Shown: positions 1 through 5,559 of the stretch, piece by piece
How the letters are laid out: every line of letters starts with the position of its first letter
Numbering within the stretch: position 1 is the first letter of the stretch
Program-made: the position numbers and the translations under genes
From: UBA2272 sp034368805
GTDB lineage: Bacteria; Actinomycetota; Coriobacteriia; Anaerosomatales; Anaerosomataceae
DNA: 11,639 nt
Direction of reading: 5' to 3'
Assembly (NCBI GenBank): GCA_034368805.1
Contig: JAXMLJ010000072.1
Coordinates: 1-11,639 of the forward strand
Notes under the pieces: generated by a model
The model's database searches: none
What the model saw: only the letters and a program-made list of their open reading frames with translations
Told to the model about the DNA's origin: nothing

Positions 1-766
1 GGATCTCCTCGGCCACCGCGGCGGGAAGCGAGCCCGGCCTCGTAAGGAGCACCGGGCCTTCGAGAGCCCCCGCGAGCGCGGATGCGCCGAGCGCGTCCGG
101 CCAGTTCTCGCCCGAGGCGATGATGACGGTCGCAGCAGAGCCGTCCGCCCACGCTGCCCGTGAGGCGGCAGCGGCGGTCGCGTACCTGTCGGCACCCGCT
201 ATCGCCGAGACGTAGGCCGAGTAGTCGATGCTCTCGGTGATACCGCGCAGTCGGTACGGCAGGTACCCGTAGTCCTCACCCCAGTAGGGGTAGGGCGTCG
301 CCCGGCGCCGGGAACCGTCGGGAGGGGAAGTGTTCTTCGACTGCGTGCTGCTCATCTCGTACGCCCAGTACTCCGTGCGCGTCGTGTCGGTCCAGCCGCC
401 GAAGATGACGGCGTGTTCGCCGCTCTTGAGGATGAGATCGCCCGGCTGCAGCGACTCCTTCTGGATCGGGTCGGCATACGAAGCGAGCGAGCGCGTGGAC
501 GCGCCCGGCTTCGGCAGGTTCCATGACATCGAAGCGAAGCCAGAACAGTCGCGCCGCCAGCCGAGAGAGGGCGAGGAGACGATCGTGCCATCGAGATCGG
601 CCCAGCCCGCCTGACTGTACGGGATCACGGCGTCGGTCCAACGTGTGGCGCGGTCCATCACGAGTGAGCGCGACATCGCGGCGAACGCCGGCGCCGCTGG
701 TACCACGACGATCGTCAGCGTGAGGGCGAGCGCGACTCCAAGGCGGAAGGGGCTACGACGATGCAA
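1..766 (-). CDS. Secreted NlpC/P60-like protein with CWB2 repeat (partial, 3' end outside window)
   Basis: This is probably a cell-surface peptidoglycan hydrolase or amidase held to the wall by its C-terminal repeat. The visible 255 residues begin with a signal peptide (RR near the N-terminus, hydrophobic stretch about 9-28, ending AAPAFA). An NlpC/P60-like domain follows at about 40-175: the nucleophile candidate is Cys74 in RRDCSGFASMSW, then LQPGDLIL, the candidate His118 in GEHAVIFGGW, and YPYW near 159. A CWB2 repeat begins at about 186 (SAIAGADRYATAAAASR, then ASGENWPDALGASALAG and PVLLTRPGSLP) and is still open at the window edge, so more repeats may follow. No ATG or GTG lies between an in-frame stop and the signal peptide. 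The start is the TTG at 764-766, preceded by GGGAGAA at 771-777. Family-level assignment is good. The exact bond cleaved is unknown. Confidence 0.85.
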   Translation of the reverse strand, partial: MHRRSPFRLGVALALTLTIVVVPAAPAFAAMSRSLVMDRATRWTDAVIPYSQAGWADLDGTIVSSPSLGWRRDCSGFASMSWNLPKPGASTRSLASYADPIQKESLQPGDLILKSGEHAVIFGGWTDTTRTEYWAYEMSSTQSKNTSPPDGSRRRATPYPYWGEDYGYLPYRLRGITESIDYSAYVSAIAGADRYATAAAASRAAWADGSAATVIIASGENWPDALGASALAGALEGPVLLTRPGSLPAAVAEEI

Positions 767-803
767 CGGATTCTCCCGTCGGACGATGAGGTCCTACCTC
801 GGG

Positions 804-832
804 AGTATCGGCAGCGCCGACGCATTCCACAA
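804..832 (-). promoter_or_regulatory. Possible promoter for the NlpC/P60-CWB2 gene
   Basis: On the minus strand a TTGTGG box (832-827) and a GATACT box (809-804) are separated by exactly 17 bases, about 40 bases upstream of the TTG start at 766. The -10 matches four of six consensus positions and the -35 only three. It could therefore be fortuitous, and the gene might instead be read through from the lipoprotein gene upstream. Confidence 0.3.
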
Positions 833-848
833 CCCCGAGCGGCGTCGG

Positions 849-1232
849 TTACGGTCGCAGGAGCAGCGTTTCCGCAGAGGCCTGCACCGGGTACGACTCG
901 GCTACCGGGCCCTCGAACCACACGTCGACGGTCTGGCCGACCGCCAGATCGCCGAATTCGATCGGCTCGGTCGAGCCGTCCGCATCAAGCCGCCGCAGCG
1001 TGGTCTCGCCCGTGATCCACACCGAAGCCTTGTCGTACTCGGACTCCGCGGCGTCCGGTGCTTCGATGAGCAGCGACCCACCCCCGGGAGCGGGTGTGAG
1101 TGTGGTGATCTCGCCGCGGATGGACGGGTCCTCGGCGGGGAGCCCGGAGGTACACCCGCCGAGTCCGAGCGCCGTGGCGAGCGCGAGCGCCAGGAGGAAC
1201 GCTCCGAACGTCGTCTTTGCTGGCCTGGTCAT
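849..1232 (-). CDS. Lipoprotein with DUF3221/YobA-like domain
   Basis: A 127-residue predicted lipoprotein on the outer face of the membrane. The N-terminus MTRPAKTT leads into a hydrophobic segment (9-24) and a lipobox LGGC with Cys27 as the lipidation site. The rest is a small, mostly beta domain: RGEITTLTPAP near the start, then SVWITGETTL, LAVGQTVDVWFEGPVAESYP, and ASAETLLL at the end. The pattern of a Gly-Gln-x-Val turn followed by G-x-V-x-E-S-Y-P and an Ala-rich final strand resembles the DUF3221 family typified by Bacillus YobA, whose biochemical role is not established. An ATG ten codons upstream (1262) is in frame, but the ATG at 1232 has a near-perfect GGAGGTG six bases before it and begins the signal peptide cleanly. 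The gene lies 82 bp upstream of the NlpC/P60-CWB2 gene on the same strand. Confidence 0.8.
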   Translation of the reverse strand: MTRPAKTTFGAFLLALALATALGLGGCTSGLPAEDPSIRGEITTLTPAPGGGSLLIEAPDAAESEYDKASVWITGETTLRRLDADGSTEPIEFGDLAVGQTVDVWFEGPVAESYPVQASAETLLLRP

Positions 1233-1387
1233 GGTGACACCTCCGGTCGTGAGTGTGTTCATCCCCGTTTGACGGTTGGCGCGGTCACAGGGTTCGGAAC
1301 GCGGCCGGTTGAAGCGTCAGGGATGCATGGACAGGGCGGTTGGTGAATAATCGGGCTACCCGCCACGAAGACCGAGAGGGAGCCACC

Positions 1388-2608
1388 ATGCCGCACGGGT
1401 GCTACGAAGACGTCCGCATCACCGGACACCTCATCGACTCGGGCATCATGTCCCGGATCATGGACGATATCGTCGCGCTCGACGGCGGCTTCGAGACGCT
1501 CTCGTTCGAGGTCGGCAGGACCAACGAGGATGCGTCATCGGCGCTGCTGCGCATCAGCGGGAGTGACGAGGAGCACCTCGATCACATCCTCGCGGTCATC
1601 GGCCAGCACGGGGCCGAGCCCGTCGATGCCTCCGACGCCCGCACCGTACCCGCGCCGACGGACGGGGTTCTCCCAAAGGGCTTCTACGCGACCACGAACC
1701 TCGAGACCGCCGTTCGCATCGGCGGCAGGTGGGTCCCCGTGGCCGGACCCGAGATGGACCTCGGTGTCGTCATCGACGATGGCGTGGCGCGTACCGTGGC
1801 CATGGCCGATGTGCGTGCAGGACAGGAGATCGTGGTGGGACACCTCGGCCTCCGCGTCAAGCCGCTCGAGCGTCCGCGCGACAAGCAGGAGTTCGAGTTC
1901 ATGAACTCGGAGGTGTCCTCCGAGAAGCCGAAGGCGCTCGTGATCAGGGACGTGGCGCGCATGCTCGAGAAGATCCGCGGGCGCGGCCAGAGCATCATCT
2001 TCGTGGTCGGTCCCGCGGTCGTGCACACGGGCGCTGCCGAACACCTCGCCCGACTTGTGCGCACGGGTTTCGTCTCGGTCCTCTTCGGCGGCAACGCGGT
2101 GGCGGTGCACGACATCGAGTCGGCGCTCTATGGCACGTCGCTCGGCGTCTCGATGGAGGCGGGTATGCCCACCGTAGGCGGGCACGAGCATCACCTGCGC
2201 GCCATCAACACGATCCGCGGGTGCGGAGGCATCGCGCAGGCCGTCGAGCAGGGGGTGCTGACGCACGGTCTGATGCACACGCTCGTGACGGCCGGCGTCC
2301 CGTACGTGCTCGCCGGCTCGATACGCGACGACGGACCGTTGCCCGACGTGATCACCGATGCGTTGCAGGCGCAGGCGGCGATGCGCGCGCACTGTCAAGT
2401 GGCCGGCGCGTGCATCATGCTCTCGACGATGCTGCACTCGATCGCCACCGGCAACATGCTGCCCGCCGCGGTCACCACGGTATGTGTCGACATCAACCCC
2501 GCGGTCGTCACTAAGTTGGCCGATCGCGGCAGCTTCCAGACGATCGGCATCGTGACCGACGTCGGGCTGTTTCTCGAGATGCTCGCCGACGAGCTGGAGC
2601 GCGGATGA
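1388..2608 (+). CDS. Archaeal-type ornithine cyclodeaminase (TIGR00300, LOR/SDH domain)
   Basis: A 406-residue protein of the TIGR00300 / LOR-SDH bifunctional domain family. Characterised relatives are the NAD-dependent ornithine cyclodeaminase MMP1218 of Methanococcus maripaludis and the C-terminal part of cyanobacterial ArgZ/AgrE, which convert ornithine to proline and ammonia. The N-terminal LOR/SDH domain (about 1-110) opens MPHGCYEDVRITGHLIDSGI. The C-terminal cofactor-binding part contains VVGPAVVHTG (206-215), MPTVGGHEHHLRAIN (260-274), LAGSIRDDGPLPDV (308-321) and VCVDINP (365-371). The N-terminal amidinotransferase (arginine dihydrolase) domain of ArgZ is absent. A GTG at 1340 would extend the frame by 16 residues, but the ATG at 1388 has AGAGGGAG five bases upstream and begins where family members begin. 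Standalone function as ornithine cyclodeaminase is inferred from the family. A different substrate is possible. Confidence 0.85.
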   Translation: MPHGCYEDVRITGHLIDSGIMSRIMDDIVALDGGFETLSFEVGRTNEDASSALLRISGSDEEHLDHILAVIGQHGAEPVDASDARTVPAPTDGVLPKGFYATTNLETAVRIGGRWVPVAGPEMDLGVVIDDGVARTVAMADVRAGQEIVVGHLGLRVKPLERPRDKQEFEFMNSEVSSEKPKALVIRDVARMLEKIRGRGQSIIFVVGPAVVHTGAAEHLARLVRTGFVSVLFGGNAVAVHDIESALYGTSLGVSMEAGMPTVGGHEHHLRAINTIRGCGGIAQAVEQGVLTHGLMHTLVTAGVPYVLAGSIRDDGPLPDVITDALQAQAAMRAHCQVAGACIMLSTMLHSIATGNMLPAAVTTVCVDINPAVVTKLADRGSFQTIGIVTDVGLFLEMLADELERG

Positions 2609-2614
2609 AGCATG

Positions 2615-2643
2615 ATGCCGCGAGGGGGAAGGCGGCATGCCGC
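2615..2643 (+). repeat. Overlapping inverted repeat and 12-bp palindrome between the cyclodeaminase gene and msrA
   Basis: ATGCCGC (2615-2621) and GCGGCAT (2632-2638) are perfect 7-bp arms around a purine-rich 10-base loop. The right arm is also half of the 12-bp palindrome GCGGCATGCCGC (2632-2643). The arms could form mutually exclusive structures in the 68-base gap before msrA. No T-run follows, so a classic terminator is unlikely. A protein-binding site or a leader structure for msrA is possible. Confidence 0.45.
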
Positions 2644-2676
2644 GTGCTGTTCAAGCGCACGGCGAAAGGAGTTGAC

Positions 2677-3357
2677 ATGTCCGAACAGTCGGTCCAATGC
2701 CCCCGGCTGGATACCGTCGACCACGGTACGCTTGAGCGGGCGACGTTCGCACTCGGTTGATTCTGGGGACCCGATGCCCGGTTCGGGCAGATGGCAGGAG
2801 TCGTCCACACCCGTGTCGGCTACGCGGGCGGCACGACCCCCGACCCCACATATCGCGCGATCGGAGATCACACAGAGTCGCTCCAGGTCGACTTCGATCC
2901 CGCGATCGTCACGTACGAGGACCTGCTCGCTGTCTTCTGGTCGGCCCATCGGCCCACTGTCCCGGCGCACTCACGGCAGTACGCATCCATGATCTTCCCA
3001 AAGACCGAGGAGCAGGAGGCGGCAACCCGTGCCTCGTGCGCCACCGTCACCGGACTGCTCGGCCCGGTGACGACTGAGATCGTCGCCGGTGCGCGCTTCT
3101 ACGTTGCCGAGGACTACCACCAGAAGTACCGCCTGCGGTGCGATCGTGTCCTCGCGGCCGAGTTCGCGCGGATGTATCCCGATGCTGCGGGGTTTCGCGA
3201 GAGTACTGCGGCCGCCCGGGTGAACGGGTATCGTGACGGGTACGGGACGCGTCCCGAGTTCGACGCCGAGATCGGCATGCTCGGGCTGAGCGAGACGGCG
3301 CAGGAGCGCCTGCGGTCGTTCGTGCCGGCGGATCGGAGTCGTGGGGAGGTCGGCTGA
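2677..3357 (+). CDS. msrA: Selenoprotein peptide-methionine (S)-S-oxide reductase MsrA, UGA28 read as selenocysteine
   Basis: MsrA reduces the S-epimer of free or protein-bound methionine sulfoxide. Translation from the ATG at 2677 (AAAGGAG six bases upstream) gives 226 residues with a single in-frame TGA at codon 28 (2758-2760). It sits exactly at the catalytic cysteine position of the GCFWG motif: ERATFALG, TGA, then FWGPDARFGQMAGVV and TRVGYAGG. Homology is continuous on both sides, so the TGA most likely encodes Sec. Further family features are GDHTESLQVDFDP (candidate catalytic Glu67), SRQYAS (about 99-104) and FYVAEDYHQKYR (Asp146, Tyr147). Other cysteines are Cys8, Cys121 and Cys155. 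The tail (AARVNGYRDGYG, then LGL) is typical of one bacterial MsrA subgroup. Starting at the next in-frame ATG (2791) would drop the active site. msrB begins one base after the stop. A nonsense mutation is the main alternative, but the exact position and the hairpin downstream argue against it. Confidence 0.9.
2771..2794 (+). promoter_or_regulatory. Candidate bacterial SECIS element of msrA
   Basis: In the mRNA just after the UGA codon (2758-2760), TGCCCG (2775-2780) pairs perfectly with CGGGCA (2784-2789), leaving a GUU apical loop (2781-2783). Flanking bases could extend the helix through GA/GA mismatches and a CC/GG pair (2771-2772 with 2793-2794). Twenty bases separate the UGA from the first loop G. 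Bacterial SECIS elements bound by SelB are known to be short hairpins in this position with a G, often followed by U, at the start of the apical loop. SECIS sequence itself is poorly conserved, so the call rests on geometry and gene context. Confidence 0.7.
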
Positions 3358-3358
3358 C

Positions 3359-3763
3359 GTGAAGCGCTACGAGATCGAGCGGACCGACGCCGAGTGGCGG
3401 GAGCTTCTCACGCCCGAGCAGTACCGGGTGTTGCGCGAGGCGGGGACCGAGCGTCCAGGCACCGGCATCTACCTCGACACGACCGACGAGGGCCTGTATC
3501 GATGCGGCGCGTGTGGGAATCCGCTCTTCCGCTCGGAGGCCAAGTACCATTCGGGTTGTGGCTGGCCGAGCTTCTACGAGCCCGTCGCTGCGGACGCGGT
3601 CGAGGAACTCACCGATACGAGTCACGGCATGGCGCGCACCGAGATCCGCTGCGGCACGTGCGGATCGCACCTCGGTCACGTCTTCGAGGACGGCCCGGCT
3701 CCCACTGGCCAGCGCTACTGCATGAATTCGGCGGCGCTCGATTTCGAGTCCACTGACGGATAG
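3359..3763 (+). CDS. msrB: Peptide-methionine (R)-S-oxide reductase MsrB
   Basis: A 134-residue MsrB, which reduces the R-epimer of methionine sulfoxide in proteins and complements the MsrA encoded just upstream. Two CxxC zinc-binding pairs are present: Cys49/Cys52 in YRCGACGNPLF and Cys98/Cys101 in IRCGTCGSHLGHVF. The conserved SGCGWPSFYEP holds the usual resolving Cys67, and the catalytic Cys121 is in QRYCMNSAALDF. The catalytic position is an ordinary cysteine codon, unlike in its MsrA partner. The preferred start is the GTG at 3359, one base after the msrA stop, with GGGGAGG (3343-3349) nine bases before it. An in-frame GTG at 3341 lies inside msrA and overlaps that Shine-Dalgarno sequence. 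The spacing implies co-transcription and translational coupling with msrA. Confidence 0.95.
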   Translation: MKRYEIERTDAEWRELLTPEQYRVLREAGTERPGTGIYLDTTDEGLYRCGACGNPLFRSEAKYHSGCGWPSFYEPVAADAVEELTDTSHGMARTEIRCGTCGSHLGHVFEDGPAPTGQRYCMNSAALDFESTDG

Positions 3764-3769
3764 GCCGGG

Positions 3770-4051
3770 ATGTACCAGGAAAGCGAGATAGTCGACCTGC
3801 TGATGGTGCTGTTTCTCACGCCGATCATGGCCGTGAGCGTGCGGGCCATCCATGTCGTGGGCAAGCGGCGGTTCATCGCCGGCTATCTCGCCATCGCCTC
3901 GGGATACGTCTTCACGATCGCCGAGGGCTACGTCGCCCCCGTGCTCTTCAACACGCTCGAGCACCTCGCGTACGCGGTCGGCGGGGTGTGCTTCCTTGCC
4001 GGGCTGGTCGCTCTGGCGCATGCGTCCCGCGTGCGAGCCGAGTCGCCATGA
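3770..4051 (+). CDS. Small three-helix membrane protein upstream of histidine kinase
   Basis: A 93-residue protein of unknown function with three predicted membrane helices (about 6-27, 35-58 and 64-86) and a basic loop GKRR between the first two. No enzymatic motif is visible. The third helix begins FNTLEHLAYAVGG, and the spacing of helices and acidic residues resembles the membrane segment of the kinase encoded next. The start ATG at 3770 is six bases after the msrB stop, with only a weak upstream GGATAG, so coupling to msrB translation is likely. Its stop overlaps the kinase start in ATGA (4048-4051). It may be an accessory subunit of the kinase or a duplicated copy of its sensor module. 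Both are inferences from position and pattern. Confidence 0.75.
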   Translation: MYQESEIVDLLMVLFLTPIMAVSVRAIHVVGKRRFIAGYLAIASGYVFTIAEGYVAPVLFNTLEHLAYAVGGVCFLAGLVALAHASRVRAESP

Positions 4052-5493
4052 GCCTCGTCACTGCCATCGACCTGGTTGCGGCGCTGGCGTTTCTCGGAGC
4101 GTTCGTCGCCGCGCTCGCGATCAGGTCCCGTACTCGTGGTGTGGGCGCCAGTCTGAAGTACCTGCTGATGGCCGGCGTGGGTCTGTACCTGTTCGTGAGC
4201 GTGTCGAATGTGCTTGAACACGCCGGCATCACCTCCGCTCTCGATGCGTACGAGGACTTCGCCGAGGTCCTCTTCGTGCCGCTGGTCGCGTACAGCCTGT
4301 ACGCTCGTTCCACCTCGGAGCAGCTGCTGGCTGCGGAGACCGCCGAGCGGTGCGCGCGCAACGAGCACTCGCTGCTCACGAGCGTTGTCGAGGCCACGCC
4401 GGCGGGGATCCTCGTCGCGAATGAGGACGGAGACGTGTCGCTTGCCAACGACGAGGCGCGCCGGATCGTCGGGTTGCTGCGGCAGGCGATGGGCGGCGAG
4501 TCGCCCGGCGCGGGCGCGGTCCTCGAGCTTGCGGCCATCGTGCGGTCTGCTCCTGTGTCCGGACTGCTGGTCTCCATCGGGGACGAGGCCGCGCGGACCT
4601 GGATCTCGGTAAGGGCGATGCCGCTCGGCACCGAGGGTACGGACATCGCGCGCGCGGTCGTCGTGCTCGAAGACGTGACCGACCGCGTGCTGACCGAGCG
4701 CGAACTCGAGGGGTACCGGCTGGACCTGGAGCAACTCGTGGACCGCAGGACCGGCGAGCTGCTCGAGGTGAACCGTGAGCTCGAAGAGGCCAACCAGGCG
4801 AGGCAACGTTTCCTCGCCAACGTGAGCCACGAACTCCGAACGCCGCTGAACTCCATCATCGGTTTCACGGATCTGCTCCTGCGCGAGCTGCCGGGTCCGG
4901 TGACCTATGAGCAGCGCATCCAGCTCGGGATGGTGAAAGAGTCGAGCGCGCAACTGCTGGGACTCGTCGACGACGTGCTCGAACTCGCGCGGGTCGAGTC
5001 GGGCCACGGCGTCGTGACGCTCTCGGAGGTCGAATTGGGTGCCAGGATCTGTGCGCTCATCGCGTCGATGAGCGCACTTGCCGAGGTCAGAAGCGTCCGG
5101 CTCGCATGTGACCATCCTGACGACGTGGTGGTCATGACCGACACTGACAAGCTCGGACAGATCGTCAGGAATCTCGTCTCCAATGCGATCAAGTTCACCG
5201 ACCGTGACGGCTCTGTCACGGTCAGCGTGGTCGCGCGGGCAGACGCCGTGGTCATAGCCGTGGCCGACACTGGCATCGGCATCGCACCGGAGGATCAGGA
5301 GCGCATCTTCGAGGCGTTCCAGCAGGTGGACTCCACCGACCGGGCCAGACCGCAGGGCACCGGTCTGGGTCTTGCCATCTGCAGGGAGCTCAGCGAGCTG
5401 CTCGGCTACCGGATGACCGTGGAGAGCACGCCGGGTGAGGGCTCGACATTCACGCTGCTGATCCCGCCCGCAGCACTGGCCGATCGAGCCTGA
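4048..5493 (+). CDS. Membrane-bound PAS-type sensor histidine kinase
   Basis: A 481-residue histidine kinase that should autophosphorylate and pass phosphate to an unidentified response regulator. The order is: three predicted membrane helices (about 7-25, 36-55 and 70-87), a PAS-like domain (about 106-215, with TPAGILVANEDGDVSLANDEA), a charged, probably coiled-coil linker (about 216-252), HisKA with His261 in ANVSHELRTPLNSIIGF, and a HATPase domain with N box LVSNAIKF (Asn379), G1 VADTGIGIAPEDQERIF and G2 GTGLGLAICREL. All catalytic boxes are intact. The membrane part has no large extracytoplasmic domain, suggesting sensing in or near the membrane or through PAS. The ATG at 4048 overlaps the preceding gene's stop (ATGA). 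A frame extension upstream to 3988 would run inside that gene and is unlikely. No response regulator gene is adjacent. Confidence 0.92.
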   Translation: MSLVTAIDLVAALAFLGAFVAALAIRSRTRGVGASLKYLLMAGVGLYLFVSVSNVLEHAGITSALDAYEDFAEVLFVPLVAYSLYARSTSEQLLAAETAERCARNEHSLLTSVVEATPAGILVANEDGDVSLANDEARRIVGLLRQAMGGESPGAGAVLELAAIVRSAPVSGLLVSIGDEAARTWISVRAMPLGTEGTDIARAVVVLEDVTDRVLTERELEGYRLDLEQLVDRRTGELLEVNRELEEANQARQRFLANVSHELRTPLNSIIGFTDLLLRELPGPVTYEQRIQLGMVKESSAQLLGLVDDVLELARVESGHGVVTLSEVELGARICALIASMSALAEVRSVRLACDHPDDVVVMTDTDKLGQIVRNLVSNAIKFTDRDGSVTVSVVARADAVVIAVADTGIGIAPEDQERIFEAFQQVDSTDRARPQGTGLGLAICRELSELLGYRMTVESTPGEGSTFTLLIPPAALADRA

Positions 5494-5526
5494 GCCCGAT
5501 CCGTGGCGCGGGTCTGCCGATGCCGC

Positions 5527-5554
5527 TAGGATGGGGTGTGTCGGTGGGAAGGAG
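5527..5554 (+). promoter_or_regulatory. Possible -10 element and strong ribosome-binding site of rsgA
   Basis: GCTAGGAT (5525-5532) contains a TAGGAT box about 28 bases before the rsgA start and could be a -10 element. No good -35 is visible, so the promoter is tentative. AAGGAG at 5549-5554 lies five bases before the TTG at 5560. This decides the start against the ATG at 5593, which has no Shine-Dalgarno sequence. Confidence 0.4.
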
Positions 5555-5559
5555 CGCGG

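Noticed and set aside
1323..1333. Shared 11-mer ATGCATGGACA, also on the minus strand at 7794-7784
   Set aside because: Both copies lie in intergenic regions, but dozens of 11-base matches are expected by chance in a window this size and the flanks do not match.
1535..2638. Minus-strand open frame opposite the ornithine cyclodeaminase
   Set aside because: It is a high-GC shadow of a well-supported family member, with biased composition.
2758..2760. msrA as a pseudogene inactivated by a nonsense mutation
   Set aside because: The only disruption is TGA precisely at the catalytic Cys codon. The frame is otherwise intact with conserved residues on both sides, and a SECIS-like hairpin follows. 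It cannot be fully excluded without the Sec genes.
2791..3357. Annotating msrA from the ATG at 2791 as a 188-residue protein
   Set aside because: It would begin after the catalytic motif, has no ribosome-binding site as good as AAAGGAG at 2677, and ignores 27 upstream codons that match the family up to the TGA.
3341..3358. Upstream GTG (3341) as msrB start
   Set aside because: It overlaps the Shine-Dalgarno sequence that serves the GTG at 3359 and lies within the end of msrA.
3928..5115. Minus-strand open frames opposite the histidine kinase
   Set aside because: They are antisense shadows of a kinase with all catalytic motifs, and have no start context or recognisable domain.
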